This document shows positions 28,193 through 36,159 of a DNA stretch of 64,000 nucleotides, piece by piece. Source of the DNA: Clostridia bacterium (lineage in GTDB: Bacteria > Bacillota > Clostridia > Lachnospirales > Lachnospiraceae); the NCBI GenBank assembly GCA_910576325.1, contig CAJTIM010000014.1, forward strand, positions 52,578 through 116,577, in the 5' to 3' direction. The notes beneath the pieces are model-generated. The model was not told where the DNA came from. It did not search any database and worked only from the letters and a program-made list of their open reading frames with translations. The stretch's first letter is position 1; every line of letters starts with the position of its first letter. The position numbers were made by a program, and so were the translations under genes.

Positions 28193-29230
28193 CTACCAGT
28201 CCAGCCACCGGGCCGGATTTGCTTTCAGCATTGTTTCGATCTGCTCCTTCGTTACGCCTGCTTCATCCAGCATGGGTAGAATATGCTTTAAAACATGATC
28301 ATAACCCCAGCCGCCGTATTTATGGAGAAGAGACTTTAAGCATAAATCCGTAGATAAAAGCATCTGTTCCGCATACCCTCTGTCTGCAATTTTCTTTACC
28401 AGCAGTACTCTTTCCCAATCGCTTGCAAACCGGCCGGAGCCCGGCTTCACATCCCACCGATCCGTGAACATCTCTTTTCCCCAGTTGTCAAACTCTATGT
28501 ACACCCCCATATCCAGCAGGCGGAAAATATAATCCTCCCTGTTTTCCACATCGCTGTGACAGATAATAACCTTTTGGGGCTCAATCTTATGTTCCTTTAC
28601 AATCTCCATTGCCGCAATTCCCTGGGTGGACCAGGGATTGATGTGAATCATCAGAGGCGCTCCCGTGCGGACCTGTGCCCTGCAGGCTCCTATAAGAGAT
28701 TTTTTTTCAAAGGGGAACATCTCATGGCTGACTCCAATCTCGCCGATATAGCCGGCGCGAATCCCCGTATGTCCAATCTCCTTTTCCAGATCCCGCACGA
28801 TCTCTTCCTCTATCTGTTCCGGAGTCAGCTCCAGTGTCTCCGGTTTCTGCGCCCCTTCCACATAATAGCCGCAGCCCGCAATGATATTTAATCCCGTCCT
28901 GGCCGCCGCTCTTGCCAGAAGCTCCGGATCCCTTCCCAGACCGATATTGGATGCATCTACAATGGTATTGCCTCCGGCACTTTTAAAAGCAAGTATCTCT
29001 TCAATCTGCGTTTCCTCATCCGTCAGAGAAACGTTGTCAAGAACAGCAAAGGGATTTCTTTTCAGTATTCCCAGCGATTCCATGGAAACAGGCTTGTATG
29101 CGAGATTTTTCATCCCTATTTCTTCCGGCGGAGCAAAAAAAACGTTCATATCTATGTAAATATGCTCATGAGGCGCACAAATCCCTACCTGGGAGGCTTC
29201 TATAGTTCCTAATACGGTTTTTACTGACAT
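28193..29230 (-). CDS. Phosphotriesterase-family metal hydrolase (PHP/lactonase-like)
   Basis: 345 residues, a TIM-barrel amidohydrolase. The metal ligands are visible: HEH in CAPHEHIYID (residues 21-23), Glu in YIGEIGVS (in place of the carboxylated Lys, as in E. coli PHP), His in LMIHINPW, His in IICHSD and Asp in LLSTDLCLK. The site looks complete, so activity is likely. Members include lactonases and phosphodiester or carbamate hydrolases; no preference can be read. It lies between the binding protein and ATPase genes, so it probably acts on the imported compound. Confidence 0.88.
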   Translation of the reverse strand: MSVKTVLGTIEASQVGICAPHEHIYIDMNVFFAPPEEIGMKNLAYKPVSMESLGILKRNPFAVLDNVSLTDEETQIEEILAFKSAGGNTIVDASNIGLGRDPELLARAAARTGLNIIAGCGYYVEGAQKPETLELTPEQIEEEIVRDLEKEIGHTGIRAGYIGEIGVSHEMFPFEKKSLIGACRAQVRTGAPLMIHINPWSTQGIAAMEIVKEHKIEPQKVIICHSDVENREDYIFRLLDMGVYIEFDNWGKEMFTDRWDVKPGSGRFASDWERVLLVKKIADRGYAEQMLLSTDLCLKSLLHKYGGWGYDHVLKHILPMLDEAGVTKEQIETMLKANPARWLDW

Positions 29231-29255
29231 TTTTCTTTCCTCTCTTCTTTTTACT

Positions 29256-29288
29256 ACACCCGGCAGAGCTTCCGCTTCTGCCGGGTGT
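29256..29288 (-). other. Hairpin between binding-protein and hydrolase genes
   Basis: ACACCCGGCAGA and TCTGCCGGGTGT pair perfectly over 12 bases with a 9-base loop and no T-run. Such hairpins after binding-protein genes often protect the upstream message or attenuate the downstream one, giving more receptor than transporter. Confidence 0.65.
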
Positions 29289-29296
29289 CTATTGGT

Positions 29297-30364
29297 TTAT
29301 TGTGCCCATTCCGCCTGTGGATACCATTCCTCAATATTGTCCGTATCAATAAAGATATGATCCATTAACAGACTGTCCGCGTCCGGTGTATTGCCCTTCG
29401 CAAGCTCAATACAGCCCGGAACAATATATTCTCCATAACGCTCCAGGAAATAGGAAACGCCGCCTCTCCAGCAATTCTTCTCTCCGGAATCTATCTGCTG
29501 ATAAATGTTCTCCCTTGTAGAGACGGATACGCCATGGTTTACAATAAATACATCGTCCTCTCTTCCCGCCGCCTGGGCCGCCGCAAAGGCTCCCTGTGCT
29601 CCGATATCATTGATGGAGCCGATAACAATATGATGCTTGTCCGGGTTCGCCGTCAGAAAGTCCGCGCAGAGCTGCTGGGCCAAAATTGCATCATCTCCCA
29701 TGGACACCGTAGTGGTCATTGCTTTCAAATCGTCTACGGTATAATCGGTTTTTTCCGCCAGGCCGTCCAAAATGCTGTCCATCCGAATCTGGACAACCTC
29801 TCCGGCCTCCGGCGTATGCTCAAAAAATACTGCATCTATCTGCCCGTCCCAGTTCTCATTTACCAAATCTGCAAGAGCATCGCCGCACTTCCATCCGGAA
29901 TCATAATTATTGGCTCCCATAAACGGGGCGTCGCCCACAGGAATATCAATGGCCATAACCGGGACACCCGCATCCTGACATTTTTCCCAAATGGTATCAT
30001 TGACTGCGGAATCAAGGTTAAACTCCGCAAGTACGTCAATCCCCTGGAGCAGAAGATTGTCCACATTTTCTACGGCCTTTGCGCCGTCCCCGGCATTGTC
30101 TACCCGAATAACCCTGATCTCTATCCCCAGCTCTTCACTCATCTCCTTCGCTACCTTTTCAATATTATCTCCCACCGGAATCAGGTGTTCCTGCGACTCG
30201 TCCAGCGCCGCATAGCCAATCGTAATGGATGTAAGCTCTTCCTCTTCGGTTTGGCTGTTTTCAGCCGGAGGCTGTTCCGCAGCCGGCTCCGCCTGCTTTG
30301 AGCAGCCGCAGAGCACCATTGCAAATATCATAGCTCCCATAAATAAGCTTAACCATTTTTTCAT
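29297..30364 (-). CDS. Sugar-type ABC substrate-binding lipoprotein, operon 2
   Basis: 355 residues. The signal MKKWLSLFMGAMIFAMVLCGCSK ends in a lipobox (VLCGC), then a low-complexity Glu/Pro/Ala linker, then a type 1 periplasmic-binding domain (SITIGYAALDESQEH, DVLAEFNLDSAVNDTIWEK, VIGSINDIGAQGAFAAAQ). It is an extracellular receptor delivering ligand to the RbsC/RbsA-like pair. GGAGG is upstream. It follows lacI by 24 bases. Confidence 0.92.
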   Translation of the reverse strand: MKKWLSLFMGAMIFAMVLCGCSKQAEPAAEQPPAENSQTEEEELTSITIGYAALDESQEHLIPVGDNIEKVAKEMSEELGIEIRVIRVDNAGDGAKAVENVDNLLLQGIDVLAEFNLDSAVNDTIWEKCQDAGVPVMAIDIPVGDAPFMGANNYDSGWKCGDALADLVNENWDGQIDAVFFEHTPEAGEVVQIRMDSILDGLAEKTDYTVDDLKAMTTTVSMGDDAILAQQLCADFLTANPDKHHIVIGSINDIGAQGAFAAAQAAGREDDVFIVNHGVSVSTRENIYQQIDSGEKNCWRGGVSYFLERYGEYIVPGCIELAKGNTPDADSLLMDHIFIDTDNIEEWYPQAEWAQ

Positions 30365-30388
30365 TTCATTTCCTCCATTTCCCCATAG

Positions 30389-31414
30389 CTAAGTGGTCTC
30401 CCCCTCCTGCAGCCGCGGAGGAAGTACCAGATTTACTTTTTCCTTCTTTTTTTCAATGCATTGAACCAGGGTCTCCGCCGCCGTCTTTCCTAACTGATAC
30501 CTGGGCTGGGCAATGGTTGTCAGATGAGGATGCACAATCCGGCAAAACTCCAAACCGTCATGCCCCACTACAGCCATATCCTCCGGGATGCGGATTCCTC
30601 TCTCCTGCAGCACGCCGATGGCTGTCATTGCCATAAAATCATTTTCACAGTACAGCGCCGTCGGCCGTTCCTTCTCTGCAAATATCTGATCGATTGCCAG
30701 ATTGGTAAGAGCCGCATCGCCAAAACCCCTTCCCGGATACAAATAGTGATCCGGCAGACCCGCTTCCCTCATAACCGACCGAAAGCCCTCGGTTCTCTTT
30801 TTCCAGATGTTAAACTGAAAGGTTTCCTCATAAGTAAGCGCTTCTCTTTTCACCGGATACAGCGCACCATGGATGCAGGCGATTCTTGTATGTCCTTTAG
30901 AGAGCAAATGCTCCGCTGCCAGGCGTCCTCCCTGTTCATTATCCGTATTCACGCTGCTTGCATCCTCCAGATCCGTCTCATTATCCATCATCACACAATG
31001 GATTCCGGCTCCTTCCAGTTCTCTCACCTGAGCCTCCGTAATTGCAAGATGATGCAGCAAAACTCCGTCTATACATCTCTCCTGAAGCATATTGATGTAA
31101 TCCGTAACGCGGCTTTCCGTATGGGCGTCACACATCATGGTGGTATATCCATGTTCAAATGCCTCCGCCTCAAATCCTTTGCTGACCATATTGTGATATG
31201 GGTTGGATATGTTTACCATAACATATGCTATGCTCCGGCTTTTTCTTGTCACCAGACCCTTTGCGAACATGTTGGGCTTAAACTTTAATTCCTCTATGGC
31301 CTCATTGATTCTCTGTCTGGTCTCCTCCTTTACATAACCGCTATTATTAATGACTCTTGATACTGTCATGCGAGATACGTTTGCCCGTCTTGCAACATCA
31401 TCCATTGTTGCCAT
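30389..31414 (-). CDS. LacI-family transcriptional regulator of operon 2
   Basis: 341 residues. The N-terminal helix-turn-helix MDDVARRANVSRMTVSRVIN and hinge (KFKPNMFAKGLVTRKS) bind DNA. The C-terminal domain is a sugar-binding fold (VVGHDGLEFCRIVHP). It is the first gene of the operon and lies downstream of two identical operator palindromes, so it most likely represses itself and the other seven genes until the ligand or a breakdown product is present. Confidence 0.92.
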   Translation of the reverse strand: MATMDDVARRANVSRMTVSRVINNSGYVKEETRQRINEAIEELKFKPNMFAKGLVTRKSRSIAYVMVNISNPYHNMVSKGFEAEAFEHGYTTMMCDAHTESRVTDYINMLQERCIDGVLLHHLAITEAQVRELEGAGIHCVMMDNETDLEDASSVNTDNEQGGRLAAEHLLSKGHTRIACIHGALYPVKREALTYEETFQFNIWKKRTEGFRSVMREAGLPDHYLYPGRGFGDAALTNLAIDQIFAEKERPTALYCENDFMAMTAIGVLQERGIRIPEDMAVVGHDGLEFCRIVHPHLTTIAQPRYQLGKTAAETLVQCIEKKKEKVNLVLPPRLQEGETT

Positions 31415-31506
31415 GTGATTACCCCCTTCGAATTCCCTTTTCTATAATTTTTCTTTCATTTTACCTCCTTTTCATAAAACCTTCTACCTAAATAAACCCT
31501 TTTCAT

Positions 31507-31524
31507 TATGTTAGCGCTAACATA
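31507..31524. promoter_or_regulatory. LacI-type operator O1
   Basis: A perfect 18-bp palindrome with core ATGTTAGCGCTAACAT, centred on GC as in LacI/CcpA-family sites. It lies just past the predicted transcription start, about 93 bases before the lacI start codon. Confidence 0.85.
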
Positions 31525-31536
31525 TTTGTGCTAAAA

Positions 31537-31565
31537 ATAATCCCTGTTAGGATTATTTTGATCAA
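31537..31565 (-). promoter_or_regulatory. Promoter of operon 2
   Basis: Minus-strand TTGATC (31565-31560) and GATTAT (31542-31537) lie 17 bases apart. The pair sits between the two operators. Confidence 0.55.
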
Positions 31566-31585
31566 ATATTAATACGTGACGTTAT

Positions 31586-31605
31586 ATATGTTAGCGCTAA
31601 CATAT
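31586..31605. promoter_or_regulatory. LacI-type operator O2
   Basis: A perfect 20-bp palindrome containing the same 16-base core as O1. The centres are exactly 80 bp apart and flank the promoter, which suits looping by a tetrameric or cooperative repressor. Confidence 0.85.
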
Positions 31606-31736
31606 TTTATGTATTTATGATAGATCATTTTTTTATTCTTGTCAACTTGTTTTTGTTATTTTGTTAATATGTGACGATCTTTTCTTTCCGTTTTTGTACC
31701 TATTGCACAATTACTTTTGTATTTTTAAAGAAAAGG

Positions 31737-31774
31737 CTGCCGTACAATAAGACGGCGGACTTATTGTGCGGCAG
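31737..31774. terminator. Bidirectional terminator, end of spoVT
   Basis: CTGCCGTACAATAAG pairs with CTTATTGTGCGGCAG. TCTTTTTTC follows on plus and CCTTTTCTTT on minus, so it can end spoVT transcription and shield operon 2. Confidence 0.85.
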
Positions 31775-31792
31775 TCTTTTTTCGGACATTTT

Positions 31793-32341
31793 TTACTGCT
31801 CCATCTGTCTTCCCAAAAATCCTGCGGCGGAATAAGCAAGCTTCTGCTCCGCCTCACCCATCTTGGCCTTGGGGTCCTTACTGAACAGTACAACCGCTCC
31901 TATGGCATCGCCTTCACAGAGAATGGGACTGATTGTCTGCGCATAGCAGTCCTCCATATCCTCGTCCACAATCTTCACATACCGTTTTTCTCCTGCGGAC
32001 GCCTGGATGTTCTCCCGCTCCTGAATGGCATCCTCCAGCTGGTGGCTGATGGCCTTGCCCATGTAATCCTTTTTGGCTCCTCCGGCTGCCGCAATCACTG
32101 CGTCACGATCCGCGATGCAGACCATTAAACCGGTTGTCTGAGCCAGGCTTTCCGCATACTGCTTTGCAAACAATCCCAGCTCTCCGATGGGAGAATACTT
32201 CTTCAATATAATTTCCCCCTCCCGATCGGTAAATATTTCCAGGGGATCACCTTCACGGATGCGAAGTGTCCTTCTAATCTCCTTTGGGATAACTACCCTT
32301 CCCAGGTCATCAATCCTTCTGACAATTCCTGTAGCTTTCAT
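31793..32341 (-). CDS. spoVT: Stage V sporulation protein T, AbrB-type regulator
   Basis: 182 residues from ATG 32341 (GGAGG upstream); a longer frame from 32422 has no site. The N-terminal swapped-hairpin AbrB domain reads GIVRRIDDLGRVVIPKEIRRTL, cut here across KATGIVRR and DDLGRVVIP, and the C-terminus is a GAF-like domain. In spore formers SpoVT tunes forespore genes late in sporulation. The length is close to the Bacillus protein. It is a lone gene with its own terminator. Confidence 0.93.
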   Translation of the reverse strand: MKATGIVRRIDDLGRVVIPKEIRRTLRIREGDPLEIFTDREGEIILKKYSPIGELGLFAKQYAESLAQTTGLMVCIADRDAVIAAAGGAKKDYMGKAISHQLEDAIQERENIQASAGEKRYVKIVDEDMEDCYAQTISPILCEGDAIGAVVLFSKDPKAKMGEAEQKLAYSAAGFLGRQMEQ

Positions 32342-32482
32342 AAAAATATTCCTCCATTTACTGTACTGACCATTTCTGGAAATAGTATTTGTAGGCAGAA
32401 AATTTTTATACCATAAAAACACATTTTTACATTCTTCCGGTACTTCTTTTTCAGGAAAGCCTGAGAGGCCCGTTTATTTTTA

Positions 32483-32511
32483 TTGTGCTGATATCCTGTT
32501 TTTGTTATACT
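32483..32511 (+). promoter_or_regulatory. Promoter of the acetate-kinase-like gene
   Basis: TTGTGC (32483-32488) and TATACT (32506-32511) are spaced by 17 bases, about 70 bases before the gene start. Confidence 0.6.
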
Positions 32512-32580
32512 TATAAAAAACAGCTTAAGATACTGTGAGGGATATTACGGAACCGAAAAAAAGCTGGAACAGGAGGTTTT

Positions 32581-33768
32581 ATGAAGCTTTTAGTTTGTAA
32601 TGCAGGAAGTACATCATTGAAATTTAAATTATTTGTTATGCCGGGCGATGAAGTGCTGGCCGAAGGCCGGGTTGAACGTGTGGGAAGTACGGACAATGCT
32701 GTTTTTCACTTTAAAAAGCCGGATGGTTTTAAAATCTTTCGGGACGGGCTTTCCATTCCCACCTATACGGAAGGAATCCGTATGTTTTTGGACTGTCTGC
32801 TGCATGCGGAATACGGCGTTCTTTCCAATCTACAGGAATTGGAGCGTGTAGGGTTTAAAACTGTGCTTTCCAAGGATCATTACGGTATTCACGAATTGAC
32901 GCCGGAGGTATTAAAGGGCATGGAGGAATATCTGGTAGTTGCCCCCGCCCACAACATTCCCTATCTGGAGGCAATCCGTCAGTTTCGGGAGCTGACGCCG
33001 GATGCTATGCTGGTGGGCGCCTTTGAGACGGCTTTCCATACTACCATTCCTTTGGAGCGGAAGCTCTATGGAATTCCCTATGAATGGTATGAGAAATACG
33101 GCATTGAACGTCTGGGTTATCACGGCGCCTCCCACAGCTATGTTGCGGAAACCCTGACAGACCTTTATGGCTCCACCGGCAAAGCCATCTCCTGCCACCT
33201 GGGAGGAAGCGGCTCTCTGTGTGCCATTGACAACGGAAAAAGTATGGATACCAGCTTTGGTCTCTCTTTGCAGGTGGGCCTGATTCAATCGAACCGGAAC
33301 GGCGATATGGATCCCTTTATCATTCCGTTTCTTCTGGAAAAAGGCATGAAGCTGGAAGAGATTATGGAGGGGCTCACAAAGAAGGGCGGTCTTCTGGGTC
33401 TCTCCGGTGTCAGCAATGATCTCCGCGACATTGAGGAAGCTGCGGATGCCGGCAATGAGCGGGCAAAGCTGGCCATTGACGTATTCTGCAACGGAATTGT
33501 CCGTTACATCGGATCCTACTATGCGGAGCTGGGCGGTCTTGACCATCTTGTTTTCACCGGCGGTATCGGAGAGCACGGCTGTACAGTACGCAGGATTGTC
33601 TGTGATCAGCTGAAGCATATGGGAATTCTTCTGGATTACGAAAAGAATCTGGATTACAGCGAGAATGCGGTGATTTCACTTCCGGAATCTCCTGTTATGA
33701 TTCATGTGATCCCTGCCAATGAGGAGCTGGGGGTTGCGCGGAAGACCTTTGCTTATGAAAGGAATTAG
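32581..33768 (+). CDS. Acetate-kinase-family protein, divergent
   Basis: 395 residues, normal length for acetate/propionate kinases (ASKHA fold). It starts CNAGSTSLKFKLF and keeps His in GYHGASHSY, Arg in SNRNGDMDP and Glu in ANEELGVAR. Several usual active-site residues differ: FDTAFH is FETAFH, HLGNGAS is HLGGSGS, and the Arg of the VxHR segment appears as Lys (GFKTVL). No phosphotransacetylase gene is adjacent. It may act on another short acyl phosphate or have altered kinetics. AGGAGG precedes the ATG. Confidence 0.8.
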   Translation: MKLLVCNAGSTSLKFKLFVMPGDEVLAEGRVERVGSTDNAVFHFKKPDGFKIFRDGLSIPTYTEGIRMFLDCLLHAEYGVLSNLQELERVGFKTVLSKDHYGIHELTPEVLKGMEEYLVVAPAHNIPYLEAIRQFRELTPDAMLVGAFETAFHTTIPLERKLYGIPYEWYEKYGIERLGYHGASHSYVAETLTDLYGSTGKAISCHLGGSGSLCAIDNGKSMDTSFGLSLQVGLIQSNRNGDMDPFIIPFLLEKGMKLEEIMEGLTKKGGLLGLSGVSNDLRDIEEAADAGNERAKLAIDVFCNGIVRYIGSYYAELGGLDHLVFTGGIGEHGCTVRRIVCDQLKHMGILLDYEKNLDYSENAVISLPESPVMIHVIPANEELGVARKTFAYERN

Positions 33769-33817
33769 GCGGAGCGGTCCGAATGTATGCAAACCGGTCC
33801 GACACGGGACATAAGAA

Positions 33818-33861
33818 GAAGGTATCGCTAATCATCAAAGCCGATGATTGGCGATACCTTC
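33818..33861 (+). terminator. Intrinsic terminator after the acetate-kinase-like gene
   Basis: GAAGGTATCGCTAATCATC pairs with GATGATTGGCGATACCTTC (one G-T or mismatch) around AAAGCC. TTTTTT follows on plus. On the opposite strand A/T flanks could also serve the convergent GH25 gene. Confidence 0.88.
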
Positions 33862-33900
33862 TTTTTTATTCCCTATTTTAATTTTATTTATTCAAATTCT

Positions 33901-35886
33901 TTAGATAGAGCTTACATTCATATCCACATTGCCGCTTACACCGTCCACGCGTCCCTTGGAGGTATTCTGCCACATATCGTAGCGTCCTGTATAGCCGCAC
34001 TTGTTAGCATAATGGGCCACCCAGATGCGGTAGCTTCCCGGGAACTGGGATACGTTCAGGTGGTCTGAGAACCAGCTCTTGCTTGCATATACCATCGGTG
34101 TGTGGCCGGAATTGGCAACGGTATTGCAAAATGCAATGGTAACCCGTGTACGCGCCGACTTGGAAAGTCCGTCCGCACGGCCGCGGCCGCCGTTGGCGTA
34201 CTCGCTGTCAATGGCGATAGGCATATTGATACCGTAACGGTTAGCCAGCTTTACTGCCATACTTGCCTCCTCTACGGCCTCCGCCTCGTTAATAGCCTGG
34301 CTGAAGAAGTAGACGCCTACACGCAGTCCTGCTGCCTTTGCCCCGCTGATATGAGATGCAAACATGGGATCCTCTACCAGAACGCCGGAGCCGTATCCGC
34401 GGTATCCGCAACGGATAATGGCAAAGTTGATGCCCGCATTCTTTACCTTCTGCCAGTTGATGCTGCTCTGGAACTTGGATACGTCGATTCCGATGGTTCC
34501 CGAACGCACGCCGGAACTGCTGAAGGTGTACTGGATGCCCTGGATAACCTGAGTCCCTGTTACCTTGTTGCCGTTTTTGTCGTAGTAGTAGGTTGCACCG
34601 TCAATGGTCTGCCAGCCAGTGTACTTGTATGTACCGCTTCCCTCCATAATCGGGGCGCTGGTTGTGTCGTATTCAATCTTGGTAGGCTCTTTGGCCGTAC
34701 CGACCAGGGTCATGGTCCTGGTTCTAATAGAAGCTGTTGGCTCTGATGTAGGTGCAGCGGATTCATCGGGCTTTTCTGTTTCACCTGGTGCCGGATCCGG
34801 GTTAAAATCCGGATTAGTCGCTGTACATTCAGGATTTGTACACTTACCGGTAGCAGAATCAAATGTATGTTCTGACATCGGAATCGTACCTCCTGCTTCT
34901 CCACAGCTGCACTTTCCTACTCCTTCCTTGGTACAGGTAGCCGGTGTGGAAACGCCCGCACTAAAATCATGTGCCTTTTTAGGAATTTCTTCCGTCTTTG
35001 TTGCCTTACACTTCGTACACGTAAAGGTCTTAACGCCTGTCTCTGTACAGGTAGCTTCTTTCGTCACATTCCCGGCATCATAAGTATGTTCACAGGCCAT
35101 CTTAGCCCTGCACCGGTCACAAACACCATCCTTATTATCATCCCGATGATCCGCCGCCGGCTCTCTCAGGATCTTCTCATACATCGGTGTCCCATACTTA
35201 TCAATCTTCTGCTTCATAACCTCTGTCTTACTGGAAGCCACAAACTCAACCGTATCCGTCAAGGTCTGGGCCGTACCTGCTCCGGCATTGCCGTTGGTGT
35301 TGGAATCCTCCTTGGATACGTTGATCTCGCTCTCTTTCTTGATCTCATCGCCGATATCCACGACCTTGTATTCCAGATTTGCTTTCACCTCTGTCTTAAT
35401 GTCCTGAGGCGCGCTGTAGCCGCCGGAAGATTTCATGGACACGGTACAGTTTCCCGGTGTCATATTCTTTATGTAAATAATTCCGTCCTTATCCTCATCC
35501 GTGTAGGATTTGGCCTTCTTATTGGAATCCGTTACGGTCACTTCAAAGGCTGTTCCGGTAATAACCCTGTCATTCTTTTGATTGACGATCTTTACCTTCA
35601 GATCCTTATCCATAGAAGTCGCCTTCAAAACAACGGGGATCTCCTTCGCGTCTACCGTAGCCGCCTGTGTATTGTCCCCATCCAGTCTGGTAAGCTCCGC
35701 CATATAAGACTTATTCATAGATAAGCCCATCACCTTGGCTTCTTCCTCCGCCGCTTCCGCATCCATTCCCAGATCCGTTACCGTGGGAATCATGTCATCC
35801 GTGATCTGCGGCCGGATGCAGCCGCTAAGCATAGACACCGTCAAAACGGCTGAGAGTGCAATTGCCCAAAATCTTTTTCCCTTCAT
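33901..35886 (-). CDS. Modular lipoprotein with C-terminal GH25 lysozyme domain
   Basis: 661 residues from ATG 35886 (GAGGAGAAGG upstream). Order: lipoprotein signal with lipobox MLSGC; an Ig-like or Cna-B-like part (about 80-180, FEVTVTDSNKKAKSYTDEDG-like); a DDNKDGVCDRC segment; two Cys/His repeats of the form H-x(n)-ATCTxxG-x(n)-CxxC (about 275-365); a Pro/Glu/Thr linker; a short cell-wall-binding repeat (GWQTIDGATYYYDKNGNKV); then GH25 (GIDVSKFQSSINW, IIRCGYRG, AIDSEYANGG). GH25 cleaves the MurNAc-GlcNAc bond. It is membrane-anchored on the outside and may remodel the host's own wall. Confidence 0.88.
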   Translation of the reverse strand: MKGKRFWAIALSAVLTVSMLSGCIRPQITDDMIPTVTDLGMDAEAAEEEAKVMGLSMNKSYMAELTRLDGDNTQAATVDAKEIPVVLKATSMDKDLKVKIVNQKNDRVITGTAFEVTVTDSNKKAKSYTDEDKDGIIYIKNMTPGNCTVSMKSSGGYSAPQDIKTEVKANLEYKVVDIGDEIKKESEINVSKEDSNTNGNAGAGTAQTLTDTVEFVASSKTEVMKQKIDKYGTPMYEKILREPAADHRDDNKDGVCDRCRAKMACEHTYDAGNVTKEATCTETGVKTFTCTKCKATKTEEIPKKAHDFSAGVSTPATCTKEGVGKCSCGEAGGTIPMSEHTFDSATGKCTNPECTATNPDFNPDPAPGETEKPDESAAPTSEPTASIRTRTMTLVGTAKEPTKIEYDTTSAPIMEGSGTYKYTGWQTIDGATYYYDKNGNKVTGTQVIQGIQYTFSSSGVRSGTIGIDVSKFQSSINWQKVKNAGINFAIIRCGYRGYGSGVLVEDPMFASHISGAKAAGLRVGVYFFSQAINEAEAVEEASMAVKLANRYGINMPIAIDSEYANGGRGRADGLSKSARTRVTIAFCNTVANSGHTPMVYASKSWFSDHLNVSQFPGSYRIWVAHYANKCGYTGRYDMWQNTSKGRVDGVSGNVDMNVSSI

Positions 35887-35949
35887 AATCCTTCTCCTCA
35901 TTTGCTGTTTACACACCCATATACATAAATTTTTTCAGTGGTAGTTTTT

Positions 35950-35978
35950 AGTATAGCATCCTTTTTTTCAGTTTTCAA
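35950..35978 (-). promoter_or_regulatory. Promoter of the GH25 gene
   Basis: Minus-strand TTGAAA (35978-35973) and TATACT (35955-35950), 17 bases apart, with an extended TG before the -10. Confidence 0.75.
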
Positions 35979-36004
35979 CTGTTTACATAAAAATTTTGTA
36001 ACAA

Positions 36005-36038
36005 AAAAATGGGATATTTGCTAGGATATCCCATTTTT
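36005..36038 (-). terminator. Terminator after the PrsA-like gene
   Basis: AAAAATGGGATAT and ATATCCCATTTTT pair perfectly over 13 bases around an 8-base loop, with T-runs on both strands. Confidence 0.85.
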
Positions 36039-36159
36039 CTGATGTTTTCTTTGTTCTTTAATTAATATTTTCTTAATTTTTCCGTAACAACTTTATTTCT
36101 CTCTGCATGCTATGTTTTTTTAAGTTCCATTCATCAGCATATTCGTATACATTTGCCTG

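Noticed and set aside
34860..35100. Repeated Cys/His coding segments as a CRISPR-like or tandem DNA repeat
   Set aside because: The similarity is at protein level within one gene; DNA copies are diverged and there are no uniform spacers.
34102..35724. Plus-strand frames opposite the GH25 gene
   Set aside because: Their codons mirror the GH25 repeats; no ribosome sites or family motifs.
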